A stretch of DNA of 9,414 bases from JAAYEA01 sp012689325. Lineage in GTDB: Bacteria; Chloroflexota; Anaerolineae; JAAYEA01. Below, piece after piece: positions 1-6,127 of the stretch. The stretch's first letter is position 1, and each line of letters opens with the position of its first letter. The stretch covers positions 1 to 9,414 of the forward strand of contig DAITVZ010000112.1 in NCBI GenBank assembly GCA_036841525.1, given 5' to 3'. The notes beneath the pieces are model-generated. The model ran no database searches. It was not told the DNA's origin and worked only from the letters and a program-made list of their open reading frames with translations. Both the position numbers and the translations under genes were made by a program.

Positions 1-1767
1 CCGGGCTGCTGGACAGGGGGCTGCCGACACGCAAGTCCGAGCTGGTGAGCCTGATCCTGGAACACCTACAAGATCCCCTACGACTGCGGCAACTATGGGC
101 GGAGCTCGACGAACGGCAACAGGCGGCGGTGGCCGAGACGGTCCATTCGGCCTCGGGCCAGCTCGACGGGGCTGCCTTTCGGGCCAAGTACGGCGCAGAT
201 CCCCACTGGGGCCGGATCAGCCGCTGGGGGTTGATAGAGGACCCTTCGCCGTTATGTCTNNNNNNNNNNGTTCATCTGCAGTGGCCGGATGCCCCGCGAT
301 CTGCGAGGATGGCTCAAGGCGTTCGTGCCGGCTCCGCGCGCCGCCCGGATCAAGACGGCCGATGGGCCGCCAGACACCCTCTCCCAGGGTTGGACCAACG
401 GCCAGACGAACCAGGAAGAGACCGTCGAGATCCCGGTGATCCGCGCGGAGATGGAGCGGGCGGCGCAACACGACCTGCTGGCCGTGTTGCGCCTGGTGGA
501 CGCCGGCAAGGTCCGGGTCAGCGACAAGACCAAGCAGGCAACGGCCGCCGGGGCGCGGGCGATCACCGCCGTGTTGCAGGGCGGCGATTTCTACCCGCCG
601 GTCGAAAGCTCCGACCCCTGTACGACGGAGCCGGGTCCCATCAAAGCGTTCGCCTGGCCGTTGATCCTCCAGGCGGCTGGCCTGGCCGAGGCCTCGGGGA
701 CCAAGCTCCAGCTCACCGCAGCCGGCCGCAAGGCGCTGACCTCGCCGCCCCACGAGACGATCCGCCGCGCCTGGAATCGCTGGCTCAAGACGACGATGCT
801 GGACGAGTTCAACAGGGTGCACACCATCAAGGGGCAGACAGGCAAGGGCAAACGGCAGATGACGGCAGTATCAGGCCGGCGCCAGGTGATCGCCGAGGCC
901 TTGGCCACCTGCCCGCCACACGAGTGGCTGGCCTTCGACGAGTTCTCCCGTTTCATGCGCGCTTCCGGCCACCAGTTCGAAGTCGCCCGTGACCTGTGGC
1001 ATCTCTATATCAGCGACCCGAACTATGGCAGCCTGGGCTATTCCGGCTGTGGCGATTGGCCCATCGTCCAGGGCCGCTATCTGCTGGCCTTCCTGTTCGA
1101 GTATGCAGCCACGCTGGGCCTGGTGGACGTGGCCTACATCCGCCCTGCCGGCGCCCGCGACGACTATGGCAAGTTATGGGGAGTGGACGATCTTGATTGT
1201 CTGAGCATCTACGATGGGCTGTTGTACCTGCGCCTCAATGGCCTGGGCGCCTGGTGCCTAGGGCTGAGCGATGCGTACGCGCCCTCGCCGCTGGAGGTGC
1301 GCCAGGTGCTCCGGGTGCTGCCCAATCGAGATGTGGTGGCGGTGGAGCCGCTCGATCCGGCCGACACCCTGTTCGTGGAGCAGTTTGCCACGCAGACCTC
1401 CGACGTGGTGTGGCGGATCGAGCCGGCCAAGCTGCTGGAGATGCTGGAGCAAGGCCATGCGGTAGCCGAGGTGGACGAGTTCTTGACAGCCCGGAGCGGC
1501 GACCGTCTGCCGGACAACGTGGCCGTCTTGCTGAAAGAGATGGGTGAACGGGCATCGCAACTCGTGGATCTCGGCCCGGCACGGTTGATCGAGGCTCGGG
1601 ACGCAGCACTGATGCAACTCGTCGCAAACGACAGTCGCCTCAAGTCTTTGTGTCTTCCGGCTGGAGAAAGATACCTGGCCATACCGGCCGACTCGGAAGC
1701 TGCTTTCCGCCGCGCCCTGCGGGAGCTGGGGTATGGGCTGCCCTTGTCTCGGACGGGGAGACCGTAG
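1..1767 (+). CDS. Helicase-associated (XPB/Ssl2 N-terminal, Helicase_C_3-like) protein, 5'-partial, interrupted by assembly gap
   Basis: Coding runs in from the window edge: frame 3 is open from base 3 and carries a SAP-like stretch (GLPTRKSELVSLILEHL) before the first GTG at 45. After the run of N the same protein continues in frame 1 from about 270 (ICSGRMPRDLRGWLKAFVP) to TAG at 1765-1767. The C-terminal roughly 150 residues show the layout I associate with the Helicase_C_3 / XPB N-terminal family. A beta segment RDVVAVEPLD is followed by a helical WRIEPAKLLEMLEQGH segment, then LPDNVAVLLKEMGER and a final ALRELGYGLP. No Walker or DEAD/DEXH motor motifs are visible, so this is the regulatory or DNA-binding type of protein and not an active helicase by itself. 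In this family such proteins are long (often 600 residues or more), and at least 585 codons are visible here. Its cellular role is not established. The family call is by remembered pattern and is moderately sure; the exact length is unknowable because of the gap and the missing start. Confidence 0.6.
260..269. other. Assembly gap (10 N)
   Basis: Ten N inside the helicase-associated gene. The reading frame is 3 before and 1 after, so the true gap length is not 10 (or an indel flanks it); ten is probably a scaffolding placeholder. A few codons, or many, may be missing here. Confidence 0.95.
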
Positions 1768-1921
1768 CACGGTTGGGATGACGGATAGGGCCAGCAGCAT
1801 TCGAGGTGTTGCCAATCGCGGTGGATCAGCAGGCGGCAGGGACGGGCATCAGGTGAAGCCAATGCTCCGCCGGATAGCCAAAAAACGTTAGCAACCGCAG
1901 CCTGAGGTGCGCAGCGGTCAC

Positions 1922-1953
1922 AAAAAACTATGGTGGCAAAATCAGCTTGACTA
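1922..1953 (+). repeat. Left terminal inverted repeat of the IS
   Basis: A6 followed by CTATGGTGGCAAAA and a weaker inner part. Pairs with 3575-3607 on the opposite strand: 20 of 26 bases after the A-run, including a perfect 9-base core GTGGCAAAA. The complement of CTA at 1928-1930 is the TAG stop of the transposase. Confidence 0.8.
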
Positions 1954-2551
1954 GCCGCGCTTCGAGGTTAGCGAGATAGGCATCGGGATCTTGACGAAAG
2001 TACCGCTGTTGGACACGTTGCTGACAGCGCTGTTCCAGCTTCGCGCGTAGGGAGCGCCAGGCACCCGGGTCCACTGCCGCCAGGTCGGCAGATGAGAAGG
2101 AACGTGATCGGCTGGCCACGGCGGCCACGATGCGCACTGGGCCGCGCAAAACCAGTGCTGGCGAAGCGGCCTTGCGGCCCGTGACCCGCCGCTCGTGATG
2201 GCGATGGGCGCCAAAGAAATGCTCCAAATCATTGTTGGTCCGCGGCAGTTCTGACACATCATAGCAGTGGAACAAGCCGGGCCAGTAGCTGCGTGTGACT
2301 TTCAGGAAGTGTCGAATGGCAGGCTCCAGATTGCCAGCTCTGGCCTGCCACCGTCGCATGGCGCCCAGCAATCCCTGGTAACATCGCCGTACTTGGGTGC
2401 TCTCCTGCCCCGCTTCGTTGGCCAGAATATGCGCTGCCAAGTGTACCCATTGATAGGCGACCTCGATGGGCTCCCACAAGGTCTCGGTCTCTCGCAGCGC
2501 GCGCCCTATGACTGCTTCAAGCCTGGCCAACTCCGTAGGAAGCGCCCTTTT
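1928..2551 (-). CDS. IS transposase, downstream -1 frame (supplies the catalytic Glu)
   Basis: The frame is open from the A-run (TAA at 2554-2552 closes it upstream) to TAG at 1930-1928. It reads KRALPTELARLE and carries LPRTNNDLEHFFGAHRHHERRVTG, in which E103 (numbered from TTG 2530) is the likely third DDE acid; its TNN-x2-E context is typical of IS transposases. It lacks a good start of its own: the first candidate is TTG at 2530 with no clear ribosome site. It is therefore most likely expressed as a fusion by slippage on the A6 run at 2553-2548, or else it is the broken 3' half of a dead transposase. The C-terminus is arginine and glutamine rich and helical. Confidence 0.75.
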   Translation of the reverse strand, partial: KRALPTELARLEAVIGRALRETETLWEPIEVAYQWVHLAAHILANEAGQESTQVRRCYQGLLGAMRRWQARAGNLEPAIRHFLKVTRSYWPGLFHCYDVSELPRTNNDLEHFFGAHRHHERRVTGRKAASPALVLRGPVRIVAAVASRSRSFSSADLAAVDPGAWRSLRAKLEQRCQQRVQQRYFRQDPDAYLANLEARLVKLILPP

Positions 2552-3525
2552 TTACCAACCCGCTCCAAACTGCGGGCGATCGACCTCAAGCGCCGTCGCA
2601 AGCGCAGACCAGCGGCATCCAGAGGTGGCAGCCCATCGTCAGTCAAGGCACTGCGAATCGCTTGGCAGTAATCTTGAGTGATCCGACTCAGCTCATCCTC
2701 ACGGCCCTCAACTTGGCGCTCCAGCGGACGTACGCCACGCACCCGTTTCTTGAGTTCCTTCTTGGCATGGCGATCCGCTGCATAGATGGGCCTGGCAGCT
2801 TCTCGCAAGTAGTGGTAGTGGCACAATCCGTGGGGTATCCCTGGCAAGGCTTTGGCCACGGCCTTGCGAATCGAGTGTTGTCCATCGCTAATCACTCCAA
2901 CAACCGGAACAGGCAAGTCCACCGTGACCTCTTCCAGTAGGCGGGCCAAGTCGTCTTGCGTGGCTGACAATAGTGATCGCGCCAGAAGCACCTCTCCCGA
3001 CAGGCAATCCCGCACGACCCACAGAACCTCATGCCCCACATCTGGCTGCAAGCCATCCATCGCCAGAATCACACGCCCTTGCTCTGCCATGATTTGCCGC
3101 AGACGAGCACGGTTCTGCAAAGATAACGAGACCAGCTCATCATACCGCTGTAGCAGATTCGTCACGCTGCGCTGGCTGATCTGCACACCGCGCTTTTCCA
3201 GCCGAGTATGCATCTCTGGTACGGTGTGATGCTCCTGATAGCGCCATATCCCTATTTGGGCGACCACATCCAAGCCATATTCGTGGCCAGGCAACGACCA
3301 CCCCCCTTCGGCTTCAGGCCGGTATGGCCGATGATACTGCCCACACGTAGGGACCTGACACCGGCGCACCTTCAGTGTCAGCCGCACGACCTCCTCCAAA
3401 GTGCTGACCGAGCGAGTGTTCTCATAATCCACCCACATGGGACCGCCACACGCTGGGCACACGCGCTGCACACATTCCAGGGTCTGCTCTCGAGTCGCCG
3501 CCGGGCCGCTTGTTCTCCTGGCCAT
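2506..3525 (-). CDS. IS transposase, upstream frame (zinc-ribbon, HTH, first two Asp of the DDE triad)
   Basis: The minus-strand frame opens at ATG 3543, but I prefer the in-frame ATG at 3525. A promoter-like pair (-10 at 3559-3554) would start transcription near 3547, leaving no leader for 3543, whereas 3525 has a GGGGGG ribosome site about 4 nt upstream. Numbered from ATG 3543: a CPAC (C29/C32) plus C62/C67 putative zinc ribbon, a HTH-like helix pair around 109-137, then the RNase-H fold with D163 in ILAMDGLQPD and D220 in VGVISDGQHS. A CHYHYLREAA motif follows, and the frame stops at 2508-2506 after GRFLRSWPGLKQS. The third acidic residue is missing from this frame and lies in the overlapping -1 frame, so this product alone should be catalytically dead. 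Joined, the two frames give about 540 residues, a believable full transposase. The family resembles the unassigned ISNCY group; sure about transposase, unsure about family. Confidence 0.85.
   Translation of the reverse strand: MARRTSGPAATREQTLECVQRVCPACGGPMWVDYENTRSVSTLEEVVRLTLKVRRCQVPTCGQYHRPYRPEAEGGWSLPGHEYGLDVVAQIGIWRYQEHHTVPEMHTRLEKRGVQISQRSVTNLLQRYDELVSLSLQNRARLRQIMAEQGRVILAMDGLQPDVGHEVLWVVRDCLSGEVLLARSLLSATQDDLARLLEEVTVDLPVPVVGVISDGQHSIRKAVAKALPGIPHGLCHYHYLREAARPIYAADRHAKKELKKRVRGVRPLERQVEGREDELSRITQDYCQAIRSALTDDGLPPLDAAGLRLRRRLRSIARSLERVGKKGRFLRSWPGLKQS
2548..2553 (-). promoter_or_regulatory. A6 slippery run, candidate -1 frameshift site joining the two transposase frames
   Basis: Zero-frame codons are GGT AAA AAA GGG. 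After a one-base backward slip, translation continues AGG GCG CTT (R-A-L). The -1 frame has TAA directly before the A-run, so the switch cannot occur earlier. A Shine-Dalgarno-like GGAG lies 9 nt upstream of the run, at the spacing that stimulates -1 shifting in dnaX. The heptamer is T-AAA-AAA-G rather than the ideal A-AAA-AAG, so transcriptional slippage (one extra A) or a simple mutation or read error are alternatives. Confidence 0.5.
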
Positions 3526-3553
3526 ACCGTGCCCCCCAACCATGTTTGCCCAC

Positions 3554-3581
3554 AGTATAGCTGCCCTGCCGCCATTGTCTA
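3554..3581 (-). promoter_or_regulatory. Transposase promoter beside the right IS end
   Basis: On the minus strand, TAGACA (3581-3576), 16-bp spacer, TATACT (3559-3554). The -35 lies in the inner part of the terminal repeat, as in many IS. Expected transcription start is near 3547. Confidence 0.5.
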
Positions 3582-3607
3582 GCCAGTTTTGCCACTATAG
3601 TTTTTTT
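3575..3607 (-). repeat. Right terminal inverted repeat of the IS
   Basis: Read on the minus strand: A7, then CTATAGTGGCAAAA, then CTGGCTAGACAA. The A-run merges with the AAA AAA lysine codons of the interrupted IS3 orfA, so the outer boundary cannot be fixed to a base. Confidence 0.8.
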
Positions 3608-3939
3608 GAGCCACTCCAGCTCCATCTTGAGCCGCCCGATCTGCTCATAGAGCTCGGCCTGCTGAGCTTCCTTGTCTCGCTGTTGGCGAACCGTGGCCGT
3701 ACTGAAGAGATTGGCTCCGTCCTTCAAGAGTTGGTTCTTCCACTCGCTGATCTGGGTGGTGTGGACCTCGTACTCGCTGGACAGCTCGTTGAGGGTCTTT
3801 GTCCCCTTGGCTGCTTCAAGAGCCACTTTGAATTTGAACTCGGCACTACGCTGTTTCCGTCTTGCCATAATATCACCTCCACATGCTGTTCATGATACCT
3901 CAAGTTTCGCCTAGCATGTGGCCTAGTTTTCGGGGTACA
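3602..3939 (-). mobile_element. Remnant of an IS3-family element (left end plus orfA)
   Basis: On the minus strand the element starts with TGTACCCCGAAAACTAGGCC at 3939-3920, an IS3-type end (5'-TG, then the AAACT-GGCC core). An about 50-bp leader with a strong ribosome site and orfA up to codon 89 follow. Everything downstream (orfB, right end) is lost. Expected full size would be about 1.2-1.3 kb. Confidence 0.7.
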
Positions 3940-3973
3940 TTATACTCCGCATGTGGTCCAGTTCTTGGGGATA
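3914..3973 (-). repeat. Two tandem copies of an IS3-type end sequence
   Basis: GCATGTGGCCTAGTTTTCGG at 3914-3933 and GCATGTGGTCCAGTTCTTGG at 3949-3968 are direct copies 35 bp apart and match over most of about 26 bp. Both have the same polarity as the orfA remnant. The 10 bp between them contains a perfect TATAAT on the minus strand (3944-3939) with only a poor -35 match. The second copy suggests another IS3-type end next to the first, either a relic or a juxtaposed element. Confidence 0.6.
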
Positions 3974-4030
3974 ATCATAGATAGCACATCCGGCGATTGA
4001 TGTCCTGGGGTCAACTGGACACGTGGAGGC

Positions 4031-4075
4031 AATTGGTGTATATTATGTTATAAATGTACAGAATATATATAAACA
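4031..4075 (+). promoter_or_regulatory. AT-rich leader of the toxin-antitoxin pair, likely promoter/operator
   Basis: A sharply AT-rich stretch between GC-rich flanks, with TATATT at 4039-4044 and its complement AATATA at 4062-4067 framing TTATAAAT. Several -10-like hexamers are present but no clear -35, so the exact promoter cannot be named. Location and composition fit an autoregulated Phd-type operator. Confidence 0.4.
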
Positions 4076-4095
4076 CGAGCAGCGAGGCAGAGCGC

Positions 4096-4371
4096 ATGGA
4101 AAGGCAAATGGGAGTCACCGAGGCACGCAAGCAGTTCGCGCAGATGATCGACGAGGTCCAGTACAAGGGCGACAACTATATCATTGTGCGACATGGCGAG
4201 CCAGCCGCGGCGGTGGTGCCGGTGGAGGTCTATCTGCAATGGCGGCGGGAGCGGGAGGAGCTCTTCGCTCTCATCCGCAGCGTCCGGGCCGCGAACGCCG
4301 ATGCGGACCCGGATCAGGTGCTGCGGGATGTGCTGGAGGCACAACAGGCCGTGCGCCGGTCGGCTGAGTGA
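4096..4371 (+). CDS. Phd/YefM-family type II antitoxin
   Basis: A 91-residue protein if started at ATG 4096, which has a GAGG 8 nt upstream; ATG 4108 is a second option, and the longer frame back to 4054 has no ribosome site. The N-terminus MGVTEARKQFAQMIDEVQ matches the Phd/YefM DNA-binding fold (family pattern: short strand, then helix with F and E positions), followed by YIIVRHGEPAAAVVPVEVYLQW, the conserved 'I..rhG.p.AvlvP...Y' strand-turn-strand. The charged C-terminal part (REREELFALIRSVRAANADADPDQ to the end) would be the toxin-neutralising tail, disordered until bound. It likely represses its own promoter in the AT-rich leader at 4031-4075. Its stop overlaps the start of the PIN gene. 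Family call is strong; the partner is named from adjacency. Confidence 0.88.
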   Translation: MERQMGVTEARKQFAQMIDEVQYKGDNYIIVRHGEPAAAVVPVEVYLQWRREREELFALIRSVRAANADADPDQVLRDVLEAQQAVRRSAE

Positions 4372-4805
4372 GTATGGACATGCGCGTCGTCCTGGATGCC
4401 AACGTGCTGGTGAGCGCGCTCATCTCTCCGCGCGGGGCCACGGCCCAGCTCCTTCAGGTGTGGGAGGAGGGGCGATTGCCCTTGCTCATCTCCGAGGCCA
4501 TCCTCCGCGAGCTGGACCGCGTCCTGCACTATCCCAAGCTGCAGGAACGCTACCGGCTGCCTGAGGGCCGGATCGCGCGGTTCCTGCAGTTCCTGCGCAC
4601 GCAGGGCGTCCTGGTGGAGCCTATCAAGCGGCTTTCGGTCATCGAGCGCGACCCCACCGACGATCGCTATCTGGAGTGCGCCGTCGCCGGCGAAGCGCAG
4701 ATCATCGTCAGCGGCGACAAGCATCTCCTGGAGTTGGGCACCTATCAGGGCATCCAGATTCTGTCTCCGGCTGGGTTCCTGGCCTTCCTCAGGTTGGGGC
4801 CATGA
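4368..4805 (+). CDS. PIN-domain ribonuclease toxin (putative type II TA toxin, PIN family)
   Basis: Up to 145 residues from GTG 4368, which overlaps the antitoxin stop by 4 nt. ATG 4374 and ATG 4380 (giving MRVVLDANVLVSAL) are credible, with a GAGTGAG element 7 nt before 4380. The sequence has the PIN layout: RVVLDANVLVSAL with first acid D10, ISEAILRELDRVL with E43/E48, RDPTDDRYLECA with D98/D99, and IIVSGDKHLLEL with D117. Those four acidic positions bind Mg2+ or Mn2+ in PIN nucleases, which as toxins cleave RNA (VapC enzymes cut tRNA or rRNA). The spacing and the ISPRGATAQLL and HYPKLQERY segments fit the 'putative toxin component, PIN family' group rather than classical VapC. All catalytic acids are present, so it should be active. 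Translational coupling to the upstream Phd gene supports a working TA pair. The RNA target is unknown. Confidence 0.88.
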   Translation: MSMDMRVVLDANVLVSALISPRGATAQLLQVWEEGRLPLLISEAILRELDRVLHYPKLQERYRLPEGRIARFLQFLRTQGVLVEPIKRLSVIERDPTDDRYLECAVAGEAQIIVSGDKHLLELGTYQGIQILSPAGFLAFLRLGP

Positions 4806-5153
4806 TCCGGCGCTCCCCCGGCTATCCATCGTAAGGAATCCCCCGCGATCATTTCGGCTTGCTGGGGACGCCCCCAGGCATCCTGTGCGCACACCTTCGC
4901 CTGGCCAGCCGTTGGCCGCCGCTTATCAGAAGGGAGAGGGGGCGTGCCTTCTCCTTCCTGTAGGCGTGGCTACGCGCCTGGGAATTTACATAATAAGCGC
5001 GCTCTCTGGTGCGTCTTCGAGTAATGACCGCATATCAACGGATGCGCAGCTTGACATTTGTTGGGTAGGTACTAGAATGCTCTGGAAGTGCCAAGTAACC
5101 GTTTTGGGGGCGTCTTGGGGGGCTCGTATCTCGAGCCCGGAGAGGAAACCTGC
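4806..5153 (+). other. Intergenic spacer between PIN toxin and M55 gene
   Basis: No convincing gene on either strand. A purine/pyrimidine hairpin at about 4934-4956 (GGAGAGG against CCTTCTCC with one bulge, 8-nt loop) has no T-run after it, so it is at best a weak terminator for the TA operon. The right part holds the promoter at 5051-5078 and the ribosome site of the next gene. Confidence 0.5.
5051..5078 (+). promoter_or_regulatory. Sigma70-type promoter for the M55 peptidase gene
   Basis: TTGACA at 5051-5056 (perfect consensus), 16-bp spacer, TAGAAT at 5073-5078 (5 of 6). Transcription should start near 5085, giving a leader of about 70 nt before GTG 5154. It is the best promoter in the window and argues that the M55 gene and perhaps the genes after it form a unit independent of the TA pair. 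Confidence 0.65.
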
Positions 5154-5990
5154 GTGGGATCAGTCAGATCAGTGTACATGTTCACCGATCTCGAAGGGGT
5201 GGCGGGGATCGATGACTGGGATCCACGCCATCGCGACGATGCGGCGCAGGCCCGCGGCGTCTACGACCGGGCCGAGATGCAACGCTTGTTCACCGGCGAG
5301 ATCAACGCGGCGGCGCAGGGGCTCTTCGACGCCGGCGTGGAGGAGGTGCTCATCAACGACGCCCACGGCGCAGGGCGCACCATCCTGGTGGAAGAGCTGA
5401 TCTCCGGCGTCAAGATCGCCAGGGGCGTCAATCGTCCCTACTGGCTACTGGGCATCTCGCCGCGCTTCGGCGCGCTGGTGCATGTGAGCATGCACTCCAT
5501 GGGCGGAACGCCCGACGGCTGCCTCTGCCATACCATGAGCCGGGGCTATATCTACCGGGCCAATGGCAAGGAGGTGGGCGAAATGGAGATGGCTGCCTAC
5601 CTGGCCGGCGACCTGGGCATCCCCTGGGTCTTTACCTCCGGCGACGCGCACGCCTGCTGCGAGGCGGAGGCCTGGGTGCCAGGCATGGTCACGGCGCCGG
5701 TGAAGGAGGGGCTGGACCTCAACTGCGCCATTCACCTGGCGCCGGTGGATGCGCGCCAGCTGATCCGCGAGCGGATCGCGGAGGCGGTGCGCAAGGCCTG
5801 CGAGATCAAGCCGCTGGTGCTGCCCGGCCCGTGCGTGCTGGAGGTGCAAAAGGTCGAGCCGTGGCCCGCCCAGATCAGGGAGGGGGCGGAGCGGGTGGAC
5901 GCCTTCACGCTGCGCTATGCTGGTGATTCCTTCTGGCAGGTCTTTCACCATCACGTCTATGGCAAGCCCGACCTGCCGTTGCCGGAATAA
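5154..5990 (+). CDS. M55-family D-aminopeptidase (DppA-like)
   Basis: The open frame reaches back to GTG 5088, but GTG 5154 is chosen. It has a GGAGAGG ribosome site 8 nt upstream, it follows the promoter start by about 70 nt, and it gives 278 residues, close to Bacillus DppA (about 274). DppA is a zinc enzyme that removes N-terminal D-amino acids from short peptides such as D-Ala-D-Ala. All expected ligands can be placed: D12 and E14 in YMFTDLEGVAG, H71 in NDAHG, H114 in VSMHSMGG, H126 in CLCHTMS (the proposed catalytic His), and E143 in NGKEVGEMEM. The usual GYHA before the fourth ligand is replaced by SMHS, a possible substrate-pocket change. There is no signal peptide, so it should act in the cytoplasm, where DppA forms a decameric ring. 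The gene is intact with TAA at 5988-5990, and no peptide transporter lies beside it in this window. Family call is secure; the peptide substrate is inferred. Confidence 0.88.
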   Translation: MGSVRSVYMFTDLEGVAGIDDWDPRHRDDAAQARGVYDRAEMQRLFTGEINAAAQGLFDAGVEEVLINDAHGAGRTILVEELISGVKIARGVNRPYWLLGISPRFGALVHVSMHSMGGTPDGCLCHTMSRGYIYRANGKEVGEMEMAAYLAGDLGIPWVFTSGDAHACCEAEAWVPGMVTAPVKEGLDLNCAIHLAPVDARQLIRERIAEAVRKACEIKPLVLPGPCVLEVQKVEPWPAQIREGAERVDAFTLRYAGDSFWQVFHHHVYGKPDLPLPE

Positions 5991-6004
5991 GGTTCGCCGC
6001 CGAG

Positions 6005-6022
6005 ACACGGAGGACACGGAGG
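6005..6022 (+). repeat. Tandem 9-bp duplication in a GA-rich intergenic repeat
   Basis: ACACGGAGG occurs twice head to tail, preceded by GCCGCCGAG. A related purine-rich tract (CGCAGAGACGCCGAGATATG) lies at 7163-7182 after the next gene, so two neighbouring spacers carry members of the same degenerate family. Confidence 0.6.
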
Positions 6023-6059
6023 CTGGAGGTACAATGGGACGCAGAGCCTCAGGATGAAC

Positions 6060-6117
6060 GCAGATCAGGATAGAGGATCCGATCTGGTCGATCCCGAGAA
6101 TCTGCGTCCTATCTGCT
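6060..6117 (+). repeat. Long imperfect palindrome upstream of the hydrolase gene
   Basis: Outer arms GCAGATCAGGA (6060-6070) and TCCTATCTGC (6108-6117) pair over 10 bp with one bulge. An inner pair GGATCCGA / TCGATCC closes around TCTGG. The palindrome ends 2 nt before the AAGGGGGAG ribosome site, so folded in mRNA it could affect translation. It may equally be a dispersed repeat or a bidirectional terminator without a U-tract. Confidence 0.55.
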
Positions 6118-6127
6118 CAAGGGGGAG

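Larger units (their letters stand above)
1921..3607 (-). mobile_element. Insertion sequence with DDE transposase in two frames, family unassigned (ISNCY-like)
   Basis: The element is about 1.68 kb, bounded by imperfect terminal inverted repeats, each preceded by an A-run: left at 1922-1953 (A6 then CTATGGTGGCAAAA) and, on the other strand, right at 3607-3575 (A7 then CTATAGTGGCAAAA). Twenty of the 26 bases after the A-runs match. Between the ends lies one transposase read on the minus strand, split by a -1 frameshift at an A6 run. The orfB stop codon lies inside the left repeat, and a promoter lies in and beside the right repeat, which is a compact IS design. The right end abuts codon 89 of an IS3 orfA, so this element sits inside an older one. 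No target duplication is visible: the left flank ends GGTCAC and the right flank begins GAGCCA. That agrees with a deletion having removed the other half of the IS3 element. I cannot place it in a named IS family with certainty. Confidence 0.8.
3422..3868 (-). pseudogene. IS3-family OrfA (HTH_Tnp_1), truncated and fused to IS end sequence
   Basis: Residues 1-89 are a classic IS3 OrfA: MARRKQRSAEFKFKVALEAA opening, the helix-turn-helix TLNELSSEYEVHTTQISEWKNQL, and a leucine-zipper-like tail QQAELYEQIGRLKMELEWLKK. The start is ATG at 3868-3866 with a near-perfect GGAGGTGA ribosome site 7 nt upstream. From codon 90 (about base 3601) the frame runs into the right end of another IS and encodes chance sequence (TIVAKLARQ to VGGL) until 3422. 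In IS3 elements OrfA ends at an A-run where ribosomes shift into OrfB (the DDE integrase). Here that spot is exactly where the second IS sits, and no OrfB is present on the far side (1768-1921 encodes nothing like it). OrfA alone binds IS ends but cannot transpose them. Confidence 0.85.

Noticed and set aside
217..822. 201-residue minus-strand open frame across the N gap
   Set aside because: Shadow of the helicase-type gene in GC-rich DNA; no motif, and it runs through N.
1209..1862. 217-residue minus-strand open frame ending the helicase-type gene region
   Set aside because: Opposes a better coding frame, composition is arginine/serine-rich, and it shows no IS3 OrfB or other family signature.
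2267..2671. Plus-strand frame opposite the transposase
   Set aside because: Antisense shadow; the minus strand carries clear transposase motifs here.
3914..3973. Possible CRISPR repeat pair
   Set aside because: Only two degenerate copies, a 10-bp spacer, and a sequence that matches an IS3 end; not a CRISPR array.
4934..4956. Hairpin after the toxin gene as rho-independent terminator
   Set aside because: Stem has a bulge and no T-run follows; kept only as a comment.
4885..5400. 171-residue plus-strand frame overlapping the M55 start
   Set aside because: Its 3' half is the M55 gene out of frame, and a promoter and ribosome site lie inside it.
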